64,000 nucleotides of DNA from Kuenenia sp039794105 (GTDB lineage: Bacteria > Planctomycetota > Brocadiia > Brocadiales > Brocadiaceae). Both the position numbers and the translations under genes were made by a program. The notes beneath the pieces are model-generated. The model was not told where the DNA came from. It did not search any database and saw only the letters and a program-made list of their open reading frames with translations. How positions within the stretch are numbered: position 1 is the stretch's first letter; each line of letters opens with the position of its first letter. Shown here piece by piece: positions 27,981-37,534 of the stretch. Location of the stretch: positions 124,001-188,000 of the forward strand of contig NZ_JBDIWA010000001.1 in the NCBI RefSeq assembly GCF_039794105.1, read 5' to 3'.

Positions 27981-28196
27981 ATGGTCGTTTCAAAGAGAAT
28001 AAAAATCCCCAGGGACGGCGTTGACAGCACGCAACTGCTTGAACACCTTCTGGAGTATTTCAGTAATACACTAACAGGTGAAGTACTGAGATTTGCCATT
28101 GTAGAGGTAATCGGGGAAGACCTGATAGTTGACGCCTCAATTATGGTGAAAGATGCACGTACGAAAATAAAAACCGGCGGAGGTATACATGGCTAA
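27981..28196 (+). CDS. Small conserved protein translationally coupled to the DUF3326 gene
   Basis: A 71-aa protein (ATG 27981 after AAGGA; an in-frame TTG lies 18 bases upstream). The body is alpha/beta with a strand-rich middle (RFAIVEVIGEDLIVDASIMV). I recognise no named family. Its last 8 bases overlap the start of the DUF3326 gene, which indicates coupled translation and a shared function. The function is unknown. Confidence 0.7.
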   Translation: MVVSKRIKIPRDGVDSTQLLEHLLEYFSNTLTGEVLRFAIVEVIGEDLIVDASIMVKDARTKIKTGGGIHG

Positions 28197-29235
28197 CCAG
28201 TTTGTTGTGGCGCACATTATTCCTACAGGCGTGGGGGCGGATATTGGCGGATACGTCGGAGACGCCACTCCCGCAACCAACATGATTGCATCGATTGCCG
28301 ATAAGGTGATTTCTCACCCGAATGTCGTCAACGGAGTTGCGCTTAACCTTGCAGGAAGAAACGTTCTCTACGTTGAAGGCTATTCTCTGGATAGATTTTT
28401 CAAGGGTGAAGCGGAACTGAAGGAGGTGGAAAAGAATAAGATCGGGGTTGTGTTAGACAAGGGAATAGAGACAGAGGGATATGATCTGGCGGTAAATACA
28501 ATCAACGCATTGAGGACTGTCGGTGGAGTGGAAATAGTCTGCGTGCTTAAAACAAAAGAAGAGACGATGACGCAGGCGGTAAAAACAAAAAGCAATTCTT
28601 TCGTAGGAGAAATTGAACACGAACAGACGCTTATTGAGGCTTGCAGGGAAGCAATAAAGCAGGGCGCTCAGGCGCTGGCGATTTCGCTCAACATTAAAAT
28701 TGATATGAAGGATTTAAAGGCGTACTTTGATGGAAAAGGGGCAAACCCCTATGGAGGGGCAGAAGCCGTGGTTTCTCATCTGGTCTCCGCCACGTTTGGG
28801 TTGCCCGCAGCGCACGCCCCGCTATTGAGCAAATATGAAATTTACCGGGAAACGCATAGCGGAACGGTTGATCCAAGGGCAGCGGCAGAAGCAATAGGCC
28901 CTGCATATCTTGGAAGCGTTTTGCGCGGACTGGACAGGGCGCCCAGACTCGTTACGCAGGGCGGAGATGTGAGAGTTGACGACGTCGATGCAATTATTCT
29001 TCCCTATACCTGCATGGGCGGTATTCCTGCCCTTGCTGCACAAAAATGGGGGATACCTATAATTGCGGTAAAGGAAAACACGACGGTGATGAAAGCCACT
29101 CCGGATATTTTACGAATGAAGAATGTAGTAGTTGCAGAAAATTACTGGGAAACAGGCGGTATCCTCGCTGCAATGAAGGAGGGCATTGACCCACTGGAGT
29201 TAAGAAGACCCGTGAAAAAACTTACTATCGCATAA
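28189..29235 (+). CDS. DUF3326-family protein
   Basis: A 348-aa protein of a conserved family without a proven function. It starts VVAHIIPTGVGADIGGYVGD and has conserved blocks LAGRNVLYVEGYSLDRFF, NPYGGAEAVVSHLVSATFG and the C-terminal IILPYTCMGGIPALAAQKW, GIPIIAVKENTTVM. No signal peptide or transmembrane segment. Strong glycine-rich strand-turn patterns suggest a Rossmann-like or ligand-binding fold. A GGAGG ribosome site lies inside the upstream small gene, which it overlaps by 8 bases. The family occurs in cyanobacteria and some anaerobes. Confidence 0.8.
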   Translation: MANQFVVAHIIPTGVGADIGGYVGDATPATNMIASIADKVISHPNVVNGVALNLAGRNVLYVEGYSLDRFFKGEAELKEVEKNKIGVVLDKGIETEGYDLAVNTINALRTVGGVEIVCVLKTKEETMTQAVKTKSNSFVGEIEHEQTLIEACREAIKQGAQALAISLNIKIDMKDLKAYFDGKGANPYGGAEAVVSHLVSATFGLPAAHAPLLSKYEIYRETHSGTVDPRAAAEAIGPAYLGSVLRGLDRAPRLVTQGGDVRVDDVDAIILPYTCMGGIPALAAQKWGIPIIAVKENTTVMKATPDILRMKNVVVAENYWETGGILAAMKEGIDPLELRRPVKKLTIA

Positions 29236-29247
29236 CTTGTGCAACCG

Positions 29248-29306
29248 GCAGTCGGCAAATTGCAGATTGCCGACTGTGGATTGTGGACTGTGGACTGTAG
29301 GCTGTA
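29248..29306. repeat. Quasi-tandem GGCAGTCGGCAAATTGCAG tract
   Basis: Short direct repeats of CAGTCGGCAA, TTGCAGATTGCCGACTG and TGTGGACTG, ending just upstream of the AsmA-like gene. Same class as the tracts at 13588 and 31741. Confidence 0.7.
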
Positions 29307-29357
29307 GAAAAACTTATTGCGCATCACATATGTCTATGTGAATAACACATCGCTTTT

Positions 29358-31688
29358 ATGAAAAAAATAGTATTTATCATATTTGTTTGCTTTTCGTTAA
29401 TCATTGCAGGCGCCGGCATTACCGGATATATTTTCATTAGCAAACTAACCTCGGACGAGGCAATAAAAAGCAGGATATTAGAAGCCTTTCAAAATCTCGG
29501 CGATATACATATTGAAAGGGCGCACTTTGATTTTGCAGAAGGCATTCTCATCGAAAATATCTCCCTCTCCGGCAAATCCGGAATAATGCAGAACAAGTTT
29601 TTTAAATGCCAGAAGGTCATAATCGAATATGACCTGAAACGTTTGCTTAAGAAAGAATTCAATGTTATTAAAATTACTGCTATCAACCCGGAATTAACTG
29701 TAGAAAAACCCACCCGCATATGGAAACTTTTGGATGGTATAAAAGAAGGTTTTGAAAATGCGAATCTGCCCCTTTTTGCTGATGTATTACACAAGGGAAT
29801 TGAAGCCCGCGGTTTAAAAGTCCACATCAAGGAACACCCTGAATTCCACAACCCGGAAATCAAACTTTCCGGAATCAATATTTCGTTTATGCCGTTTGCC
29901 GGTTCCTTCGGAAATATCACCGCAAGAGGAACCATCGCCGATGAACATATGGGGAATTATTCTTTCTCAATGAAAATACGCCCAGACATACCAGACCTGA
30001 GCATTACTTTAGACGCGCATAATATGACCCTGAACGAAGAATTTCTCTGCCTGTTCCCTTTTTATGGAAAACATATATGGGATGAGTATCAACCGGAGGG
30101 AAAGGCTAATTTCTCCTGCATTGCCAGCTTTAACAATAAAAATAATCAGGAGAAAATTGACTATGACGTTACGATTCATCTCAACTCGCTGGAGGCAATA
30201 TACAAAGATTTGTCTCTCCCCGCTTCTAATGTGAACGGCGTCCTGAAGATTAACAACAATACACTGCACATTAGTAATATCACCGCACACATCAAAAACG
30301 GCGACTATACATCACAGGTTGATCTTAAAGGAACAGTCAATCTTTCCGGTAAAGAAAAAATAATTGTGGCAAATGTTCCCAATCTTTTCATAAATAAACA
30401 TTTTCTTGAAAATATCCCTCGTTTTGGTAAAGAAGTGTGGACTAAAATCCAACCTACCGGCTTTGCAGACATAACATTTCAGTACAGTGAAGGAGAGGAT
30501 ACAAATGGCAACATTTTTTTAGTGGCCGATTGCAAGGATGTTGCTGTCAATTCTCCGGAAATGCCATTTCCCCTGTCGTATATAAATGGCCCCATTAAAT
30601 TCTGCAATAATATTATTCTATTAAAAAATACCAGTGGTTTTCTCAAATACAACAATCAGCACGTCTTTATGGAAATAAATGGCATATATAACATAGAAAC
30701 TGAAAGGAAAATATTGAATGTTAACATCCCTAACGTATTTGTTACCGAAAATTTTTTGAAGATATTAAGCGAAAAAACCGCCATTAAGCAAAAGTTATGG
30801 GATATCCTTAGCCCCCGTGGTAAAGCAAGCCTTACGGTTATTTTCCAGGGATTTAAGGAAGCAGAAAGAAACGATTATACGGTGGAAGTTAACTTAAAAG
30901 ACTTTGAAATCAGAAACGATACGTATAAATTTGCCTTATGGGGAATTGACGGGAGGTTGGATATCAACAAAGAACAACTTTCCAGCAAGCACATCAACGC
31001 TAATTGCTGGGGCGGGAGAGTAGAAGGTCCCATTTCCGTTAAAACAAACACTGTGCCTTACGAATATGAAGGCGAATTGACATTTTCAAGAATCGTATTG
31101 GAAGAATTCGTAAAAAAATTCAATCTTGAAGGAAAACAGCTTTCAGGTATTCTCGACGGAAGGGTTAAGTACCATGGGTACGGCAGCGACCCGAAGGATT
31201 TTTCTGCTGAAGGACAAATTAACATCACCAATGGATATCTTTCAGACATTCCTATAATTCTTCACATTTTCAAATTTTTCAATTTAAGACTACCCCAAAG
31301 GGAAACCTTTGATACCGCAAAACTCAATTTTTCCGTCAAAGACAATGTTGTTAATATTATCGAGGGCATTATTTCCAGCGATACTGTAGATCTTGTGGGA
31401 AAAGGCGCCATTGGTCTTAATGGAACACTTGGCGTAACCGTTGTCACAGGTTTTGAGAAGGGCTTCTTTTCTCAACTACCCTTAATTGGAAATTTATTCG
31501 ATTTTGTTGTAGGCGGTGTACGAAAACAATTGACTGTTGTGGAGATTAAAGGCACTATCTCAGATCCTGAAATCCGCCCGGTTCCATTTAAACCATTTCG
31601 GAAATCCATTAGAAACATGTTTGAAGTACTGCCCAATACAGAGGATGGTGCAAATAACACAACAACAAAAAACGGAACTTCTCAATAA
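29358..31688 (+). CDS. AsmA-like/TamB-like envelope protein
   Basis: A 776-aa protein with an N-terminal membrane anchor (IVFIIFVCFSLIIAGAGITG, residues 4-23). The long beta-rich remainder has repeated AsmA/DUF3971-type motifs, for example AHFDFAEGILIENISLSGK near 55, several LxGxxxxxxG strands, and a C-terminal block LVGKGAIGLNGTLGVTVVTG, then PLIGNLFDFVVGG. Such proteins bridge membranes and help move phospholipids between them. It ends with a hydrophilic tail. It stands alone between two quasi-tandem repeat tracts. Internal strands resemble each other loosely, which suggests repeat-built bridge architecture. Confidence 0.78.
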   Translation: MKKIVFIIFVCFSLIIAGAGITGYIFISKLTSDEAIKSRILEAFQNLGDIHIERAHFDFAEGILIENISLSGKSGIMQNKFFKCQKVIIEYDLKRLLKKEFNVIKITAINPELTVEKPTRIWKLLDGIKEGFENANLPLFADVLHKGIEARGLKVHIKEHPEFHNPEIKLSGINISFMPFAGSFGNITARGTIADEHMGNYSFSMKIRPDIPDLSITLDAHNMTLNEEFLCLFPFYGKHIWDEYQPEGKANFSCIASFNNKNNQEKIDYDVTIHLNSLEAIYKDLSLPASNVNGVLKINNNTLHISNITAHIKNGDYTSQVDLKGTVNLSGKEKIIVANVPNLFINKHFLENIPRFGKEVWTKIQPTGFADITFQYSEGEDTNGNIFLVADCKDVAVNSPEMPFPLSYINGPIKFCNNIILLKNTSGFLKYNNQHVFMEINGIYNIETERKILNVNIPNVFVTENFLKILSEKTAIKQKLWDILSPRGKASLTVIFQGFKEAERNDYTVEVNLKDFEIRNDTYKFALWGIDGRLDINKEQLSSKHINANCWGGRVEGPISVKTNTVPYEYEGELTFSRIVLEEFVKKFNLEGKQLSGILDGRVKYHGYGSDPKDFSAEGQINITNGYLSDIPIILHIFKFFNLRLPQRETFDTAKLNFSVKDNVVNIIEGIISSDTVDLVGKGAIGLNGTLGVTVVTGFEKGFFSQLPLIGNLFDFVVGGVRKQLTVVEIKGTISDPEIRPVPFKPFRKSIRNMFEVLPNTEDGANNTTTKNGTSQ

Positions 31689-31740
31689 GTTGAGGGAAAC
31701 AACCCCTTGCTTACCTTATTAATGGGGAATACTGTACAAT

Positions 31741-31806
31741 CGGCAGTCGGCAATCTACAGTCGGCAAATTGCAGATTGTGGACTGCCGACTGCCGACTGT
31801 AGACTG
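31741..31806. repeat. Quasi-tandem GGCAGTCGGCAATCTACAG tract
   Basis: Direct repeats of CAGTCGGCAAT and GACTGCCGACTG just upstream of the acyl-CoA synthetase gene. The mate at 29248 lies on the other side of the AsmA-like gene, so the two tracts bracket it. Confidence 0.7.
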
Positions 31807-31822
31807 ATTATTCTATGGGACT

Positions 31823-33949
31823 ATGACTATGACCACACTGAAACATTTTTTTTCTCCTAAAACGGTAGCCGTCATTGGCGCCTCGCGAGAAAGGGGCAAG
31901 GTTGGCCACGATATAGTAAAAAATCTGGTACAATACGGGTATCAGGGGACAATATACCCGGTAAACCCAAAGGCGGAAGATATTGTTGGTCTAAGAACAT
32001 ATGCAAACCTTAAAGATATCCAGGACGCCATAGATATGGCGATTATCGTCGTACCCGCCCAATATGTGGGAAAGGTTGTAGACGAATGCGCTGAAAAGAA
32101 AATCGATTCAATTGTGGTTATCAGCGCCGGTTTTAAAGAAAGCGGCATTGAAGGCGCTATCAGAGAAAAGGAACTTTACCAGAAAATAACACGCCACGCT
32201 ATACGGCTGCTGGGGCCGAATTGTCTTGGAGTAATAGATACACAATCGTGTCTCAATGCCTCATTTGCCGCCGATATGCCGGAAAGGGGAAATATTGCCT
32301 TTTTTTCACAATCCGGCGCTTTGTGTACCGCAATTTTGGATTGGGCTGCAGTTGAATGTGTGGGATTTTCAAAGTTTATCAGCATGGGAAACAAAACAGA
32401 TATTAATGAAGTAGACCTCATTAACGCAATGTATGAAGATGAAAACACGAAGGTGATTCTCGGTTATCTGGAAGGTGTTAAAAACGGCAAAGATTTTATT
32501 GCCACCGCCGGAAAAATAACGAAAAAGAAACCTTTAATCGTAGTAAAATCGGGCGGTACTGCCGCCGGGTCGAAAGCGGCTTCTTCCCATACCGGCACAT
32601 TGGCAGGATCGGAAAGGGCGTTTGATGCGGCATTCAAGCAATCGGGAGTGATTCGCGCCAATACGATCGAGCAGCTTTTTGATTATGCCAGAATGTTTAG
32701 TTTTCAACAATTGCCAAAAGGTGCGCGGGTAGCCTTAATTACAAATGCGGGAGGGCCAGGCATTATTGCGGCGGATGCAATAGAGAGGTCCGCATTAAAG
32801 ATGGCTGAATTTTCCAAAGACACCATAGAAATATTGCGCCATTCCCTGCCGCCAATGGCAAATGTATATAATCCCATAGATGTGCTGGGCGACGCAAAAT
32901 CGGACCGTTACCGGCTTGTTATAGAAAACGTCATAAAAGATCCGAATGTAGACGCGATTCTTGCAATACTCACTCCTCAGGCAATGACCGAAATAAAAAA
33001 AACTGCAGAGGCAATCTGTGAAATCGCAAGTTATGCAGACAAAACCATTGCAACTTCCTTTATGGGCGGCAAAAGAATTGAAAGCGCTCTAAAAATCATG
33101 TGTCAGAGGAAAGTGCCTAATTACCCTTTCCCCGAACGCGCAATCTCCGCCATTGAGGCAATGTACCAATACACTTTATGGCAAAGCAAACCCGCGCCGG
33201 AAACAAAGAATTTTATTGTCAGAAAGGAACGTGTCCGTGCAATTTTTACACAAATGAAACAGGAGGAGGCCGCCTATCTAAGCGAAGAAGACGCCAAGCA
33301 GGTGATTTCCACCTATGGCTTTACTATTCCTAAAAGCATCATCGCTACCTCTGAAACGGACGCGGTAAAGGCGGCAGAAGAAATGGGATATCCGGTGGTG
33401 ATGAAAATTTCATCCCCCGACATACTTCACAAATCGGACATTGGGGGCGTAATTATTGGGGTCAAAAACGAACAGGAGGTAAGAGGCTGCTTTAGTGACA
33501 TCATGCAAAAAGCAAGACGCCATATGCCGGAAGCCGATCTAAAAGGCATTATGGTACAGCAGATGATTACCGGCGGCAAGGAACTAGTCCTTGGCGTCTC
33601 ACATGAACCACAATTTGGCCATTTGATAATGTTTGGGCTTGGCGGCATTTACGTTGAAGCGCTTAAAGATGTAACCTTCAGAATTGCGCCGGTTGGCATA
33701 AGCGAAGCGTGGGAAATGATACAGGAAATCCGTTCATTCCCGCTTCTTAAAGGCGTGCGCGGTGAAAAATCCGTTGACATTGATGCAATAGTAGAAAATA
33801 TACTGCGGCTCTCTCAACTGGTGAAAGATTTCCCGGAAATAATCGAAATGGATATTAATCCGCTGGTGGTGTTCCCCAAAGGGGGCGGCGCCATTGCAAT
33901 AGATGCACGTATTGCCGTAAATGCTTCGGCAGCGAAAAGGGGAAATTGA
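31823..33949 (+). CDS. ADP-forming acyl-CoA synthetase, fused alpha-beta form
   Basis: A 708-aa NDP-forming acetyl/acyl-CoA synthetase. The alpha part (1-~460) has a CoA-binding Rossmann start (TVAVIGASRERGKVGHDIVK), RLLGPNCLGVIDT, and the phospho-histidine in SSHTGTLAGS at about residue 256, matching the catalytic His position of archaeal ACD alpha subunits. The beta part (from ~490) is an ATP-grasp domain (YPVVMKISSPDILHKSDIGG, VQQMITGGKELVLGV, MDINPLVVFPKG). It converts acyl-CoA, ADP and phosphate to acid, ATP and CoA, or the reverse. No GNAT domain is present, so it is not a Pat-type acetyltransferase. The neighbour at 34117 is a phosphotransacetylase-like protein. Confidence 0.9.
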   Translation: MTMTTLKHFFSPKTVAVIGASRERGKVGHDIVKNLVQYGYQGTIYPVNPKAEDIVGLRTYANLKDIQDAIDMAIIVVPAQYVGKVVDECAEKKIDSIVVISAGFKESGIEGAIREKELYQKITRHAIRLLGPNCLGVIDTQSCLNASFAADMPERGNIAFFSQSGALCTAILDWAAVECVGFSKFISMGNKTDINEVDLINAMYEDENTKVILGYLEGVKNGKDFIATAGKITKKKPLIVVKSGGTAAGSKAASSHTGTLAGSERAFDAAFKQSGVIRANTIEQLFDYARMFSFQQLPKGARVALITNAGGPGIIAADAIERSALKMAEFSKDTIEILRHSLPPMANVYNPIDVLGDAKSDRYRLVIENVIKDPNVDAILAILTPQAMTEIKKTAEAICEIASYADKTIATSFMGGKRIESALKIMCQRKVPNYPFPERAISAIEAMYQYTLWQSKPAPETKNFIVRKERVRAIFTQMKQEEAAYLSEEDAKQVISTYGFTIPKSIIATSETDAVKAAEEMGYPVVMKISSPDILHKSDIGGVIIGVKNEQEVRGCFSDIMQKARRHMPEADLKGIMVQQMITGGKELVLGVSHEPQFGHLIMFGLGGIYVEALKDVTFRIAPVGISEAWEMIQEIRSFPLLKGVRGEKSVDIDAIVENILRLSQLVKDFPEIIEMDINPLVVFPKGGGAIAIDARIAVNASAAKRGN

Positions 33950-34116
33950 AAAATTGCGGTAGGGTGTATTAAGGCGTTTGTTTTTACGCCGAATCCACCA
34001 ATAATATTTACAGCGGATTCTCTATCGCTTAACGCATCCTTTATAAACATATTTGTTTGACTATACAATCGTTCTTATTTTTCCAACATTTTTATACTTT
34101 CAGGTGAGGAGGGTAT

Positions 34117-35187
34117 ATGATACCTCTGTTTATCGCATCTCTATCGCCCCTTTCCGGGAAAAATCTCATTTGCGCCGGCCTGGGTCTCAAGTTAAAAAAA
34201 GACGGGTATAACATTGGCTATTTTAAGCCTGTCGGATTTTCGCCGGTTTTTGTGAATGATGTGCTTACCGACGAGGATGCCGTTTTCCTCTCCCGGGCGC
34301 TTGATGTAAACGAGCCGCTACAGTCCATAAGCCCCGTTATATTTACGGAAGATATGTTACAACGCCTGGTGAAAGGCGAAAACCTTAGTATTCGCGAAAA
34401 AACAATGGAGGCGTTTCACATAGCCTCGTCCGGCAAAGACATCATGATTATCAGGGGCATCGGCAGGTTAACCTGCGGCACATGCCTTGGTTTTTCCGAA
34501 TTGGATTTTATCACCGAAGTAAACGCAAAGGTAATATTTGTTGATAAATTCGAATCATACATTGAAATGCTTGACGGCTTCCTCTATGCTTCAAATGTAT
34601 TGAAAGAGAAACTGCTTGGCGTTGTTTTTAACCTGGTTCCGTCCGCCAAACTGGAGTATATGAAAAACACCATCCAGCCTTTTTTAAAAAAACATGGCGT
34701 CGATACCCTGGGAATTATCCGAAGAGATCCCTTGTTGAGAGCGACTTCAATTCGGGACATTGTGACCGCGCTTAATGGAAAAATCCTTTGTTGCGAAGAA
34801 AAAGCCGGCGAACTGATCGAACATTTTGTAATAGGGGCAATGAACCTTGAAAGCGCCATACAGCACTTCAAAAAGATATCAGATAAGGCGGTTATAACGG
34901 GAGGCGACCGCAGTGATATTCATGCCGCCGCCCTTGAAACCTCCACGAAATGCCTGATCCTTACGGGGGATCTCTATCCGAGCTATTCTATTTTAGGCCG
35001 CGCCCAGGAAACAAACGTACCCGTAATCGTAGTAAGCGCCGACACCGCAACGACCATCGAAACATGCGAAAAACTCGCATACACCACGCAATTAAACAAT
35101 ATGTCTAAAATACAGCACGCGTCGGGAATAATAGAGAAAGAAGTTGATTTTGAAACAATTTACAGAAAATTGGGGCTAACGAAATAA
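34117..35187 (+). CDS. DRTGG-domain protein resembling the N-terminal part of phosphotransacetylase
   Basis: A 356-aa protein. The N-terminal ~215 residues are BioD/AAA_26-like; the P-loop position reads SPLSGKNLICAGLGLKLKK, with GKN where a canonical GKT/S would be. The C-terminal part is a DRTGG domain with KAVITGGDRSDIHAAALE. This equals the regulatory half of long-form Pta without the catalytic half. It lies after the ADP-forming acyl-CoA synthetase, so a regulatory role in acetyl-CoA/acetate metabolism is a reasonable inference. A GGTGAGGAGG ribosome site precedes the ATG. Confidence 0.78.
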   Translation: MIPLFIASLSPLSGKNLICAGLGLKLKKDGYNIGYFKPVGFSPVFVNDVLTDEDAVFLSRALDVNEPLQSISPVIFTEDMLQRLVKGENLSIREKTMEAFHIASSGKDIMIIRGIGRLTCGTCLGFSELDFITEVNAKVIFVDKFESYIEMLDGFLYASNVLKEKLLGVVFNLVPSAKLEYMKNTIQPFLKKHGVDTLGIIRRDPLLRATSIRDIVTALNGKILCCEEKAGELIEHFVIGAMNLESAIQHFKKISDKAVITGGDRSDIHAAALETSTKCLILTGDLYPSYSILGRAQETNVPVIVVSADTATTIETCEKLAYTTQLNNMSKIQHASGIIEKEVDFETIYRKLGLTK

Positions 35188-35477
35188 CTATTCAGGCATA
35201 CGTGTAAATAAAGAAACCACAAAGAAACCACAGATTTCACAGATTTCACAGATTAAAAAAGGGGAATTTGATAAGTCCTCTCTATCAAGAGGAGATTATG
35301 GGGTGTGGTGTTATAAATTACACTGAATAGTTACAATTATTTATCATTTGCTCTGCTAATAGGAGGCGGGATTGAAGGTATAAAACGTTTGGTTCAGGCT
35401 ACAAACCTGAACCCGCAAAGTACGATTTGGGATTTTAAATCGTACCTCGCAAATCGTACTTTGTACTTCGTAAATCC
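35188..35477. other. Intergenic region between convergent genes, repeat-rich
   Basis: It holds ACCACAGATTTCACAGATTTC direct repeats (35218-35255), a CCTCTCTATCAAGAGGAG block, the word AGGCTACAAACCTGAACCCG (35387-35406) and AAATCGTACTTTG repeats (35450-35466). All of these words recur elsewhere (39720-39800, 52610-52980). No gene is supported. Confidence 0.55.
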
Positions 35478-36749
35478 CTACGCATCTCCTAATTTGAATA
35501 CGCAATATTCCGCACACATAGAACAGACATCTTCGTTTTTTGGCCTGCCTTTTTCCCGGATCTTTTTGGCGATGATCGGATCGATACAGGTATTAAACTG
35601 GCCTTCCCAATCTCTGTTTTTTCTATAGTGCGACATTTTTTTGTCCCACTCCCAGGCAGATTTAACGCCTTTTACCAAGTCTGCCGCATGGGCGGCTATC
35701 CGCGCAGCCATTACGCCGGTTCTGACGTCTTCCGGACCGGGAAGGCTTAAATGTTCCGTCGGTGTTACATAACAGAGAAAATCAGCGCCCGCAGAAGCGG
35801 CTATAGCGCCTCCAATGGCGGAAGTAATGTGGTCGTAACCGGGAGCAATATCGGTGACAATGGGACCCAGCACATAAAATGGCGCTCCCTTGCAAAGTTC
35901 TTTCTGTAATTGAACGTGCGCTGTTATTTGATTCAGCGGCACATGGCCTGGTCCCTCAACGATTACCTGCACGTCTGCCTCCAATGTTCTTTGCGTAAGC
36001 TCGGCGAGTACGTTCAACTCATACACCTGCGCACGGTCAAAGGCGTCCGCCAATGCGCCGGGCCTCATGGCGTCGCCCAGGCTGATGGTTACGTCATATT
36101 CTTTTGCGATAGCCAATATTTCATCAAATTCTTCATAGAATGGATTTTCCTTTTTATTGTGTACCATCCATTCCACCAAAAAGGCTCCTCCCCTGCTTAC
36201 GACGCCGCAAATACGCTTATTTTCGCGCAAATGTTTTAATACCCCCATTGTTGCGCCGCAATGTACGGTTATAAAGTCAACGCCATCCTCGCAATGCAAT
36301 TGTATGGCTTCGATCATATCCCGTGCGGTCATATCGTAAATCGCCTGCTTTCTTTTAATGGAATTTACAGCCGCCTCATATATTGGCACGCTGCCTACGG
36401 AAACAGAAGCAGATGCTATGATTGCTTTTCGAATGGTTCTTAATTCCCCGCCGGTGCTCAGGTCCATTACCGCATCGGCGCCCGCTTCTTCAGCGGCACG
36501 CAATTTTTCTAATTCTGTGCCAATATCCGCATAGTCTGCCGATGTGCCTATATTGGCATTTACCTTGGTTTTAAGGCCTGCGCCAATGCCGCATAATTTC
36601 CGGGCATTCCGTTTGTGGTTTACGGGGATGACAATCTTCCCTTCGGCAATACGCCCTCTGATATATTCAGGGTCGAGTCCCTCAATTCTTGCCACCTCAG
36701 CCATTTCTTTTGTAATATTATTTTTTCTTGCTTGCTGTAACTGTGTCAT
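35478..36749 (-). CDS. thiC: Phosphomethylpyrimidine synthase ThiC (or BzaF-type paralogue)
   Basis: A 423-aa radical-SAM-type enzyme of the short ThiC class. Visible blocks are KVNANIGTSADYADIGTELE, GADAVMDLSTGGEL, the VEGPGHVPLNQI loop and the C-terminal cluster motif CSMCAEYC, which I read as CX2CX3C, not the classic CX2CX4C. ThiC makes the pyrimidine of thiamin. The related BzaF makes 5-hydroxybenzimidazole for anaerobic B12 and cannot be excluded by eye. ATG 36749 gives the usual opening MTQLQQAR; a TTG at 36776 would add nine residues. The start lies inside rluB, an overlap of about 30 bases. No TPP riboswitch is visible upstream. Confidence 0.88.
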   Translation of the reverse strand: MTQLQQARKNNITKEMAEVARIEGLDPEYIRGRIAEGKIVIPVNHKRNARKLCGIGAGLKTKVNANIGTSADYADIGTELEKLRAAEEAGADAVMDLSTGGELRTIRKAIIASASVSVGSVPIYEAAVNSIKRKQAIYDMTARDMIEAIQLHCEDGVDFITVHCGATMGVLKHLRENKRICGVVSRGGAFLVEWMVHNKKENPFYEEFDEILAIAKEYDVTISLGDAMRPGALADAFDRAQVYELNVLAELTQRTLEADVQVIVEGPGHVPLNQITAHVQLQKELCKGAPFYVLGPIVTDIAPGYDHITSAIGGAIAASAGADFLCYVTPTEHLSLPGPEDVRTGVMAARIAAHAADLVKGVKSAWEWDKKMSHYRKNRDWEGQFNTCIDPIIAKKIREKGRPKNEDVCSMCAEYCVFKLGDA

Positions 36750-37500
36750 ATCGTTGTTTTCCGCTTTTTTTTTCAATAGGTTTTTTTTCCGTCATTGAGT
36801 AAAGACTTTTTATCTCCTGGTCAGTTAATTTCCTGTATTTGCCCACTTTTAAGTCCGGGTCGCATAAGGAGCCGATTTTTATCCTTCTCAGGGTTCTTAC
36901 TTTGTGCCCGTGATCTGCGAGCATTCTTCGTATTTCTCTGTTCTTCCCTTCACAGAGTATCATTTCAAACCTGCTTTTTTTAAAACTGCGATGCATTTTT
37001 TTTATTCTGACGGGTTGTGTTTTGCCAAAAGCCAGCCAAACCCCGGATTGCAATGCCGTAATAGTTTCATTTGATAAATATCCGTCAATCTCAATAAAAT
37101 ATGTTTTGTTCACCTCATATTTTGGATGAGACAGCTTGTTGGAGAGTTCTCCGTCATTTGTGATGATAATCAGCCCTTCACTTTGCTTGTCAAGCCTGCC
37201 AATGGTATAAAGCCTTTGTTTGACATTTTTTATTATATCAATTGCCCTTAGGCGGTTTAACTCATCGTAATTTGTGCACAAACAATCTTTCGGTTTATTT
37301 AACAGATAATAAATTTTAGATTCAGGCCTGATCGGCATTCCGTCACAATAAATCACGCTTTTCCCGGCGTCTACCGTAGCGCCTAAAGCAGTAACTCTTT
37401 CGCCATCAACAGTTACCCTGCCCTCTAAAATAATATTTTCGCATTCACGGCGTGACCCAATGCCCGCTCTTGCTAATACTTTTTGTAAACGTTCCTGCAT
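36718..37500 (-). CDS. rluB: RluB-family pseudouridine synthase
   Basis: A 260-aa RNA pseudouridine synthase. It has an N-terminal S4 domain (QERLQKVLARAGIGSRRECE) and a catalytic domain with GRLDKQSEGLIIITNDGEL, where the Asp is the nucleophile. KTYFIEIDGYLS and EGKNREIRRMLADHGHKV follow. The RluB/E/F/RsuA class modifies 23S or 16S rRNA; the S4 start and general length fit RluB best. The lysine-rich tail (KKPIEKKSGKQRYDTVT) overlaps the start of thiC. It lies 34 bases after recN on the same strand. Confidence 0.9.
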   Translation of the reverse strand: MQERLQKVLARAGIGSRRECENIILEGRVTVDGERVTALGATVDAGKSVIYCDGMPIRPESKIYYLLNKPKDCLCTNYDELNRLRAIDIIKNVKQRLYTIGRLDKQSEGLIIITNDGELSNKLSHPKYEVNKTYFIEIDGYLSNETITALQSGVWLAFGKTQPVRIKKMHRSFKKSRFEMILCEGKNREIRRMLADHGHKVRTLRRIKIGSLCDPDLKVGKYRKLTDQEIKSLYSMTEKKPIEKKSGKQRYDTVTASKKK

Positions 37501-37534
37501 TTCAGAATTTCTTATAAATGATGCCTTAAATTAA

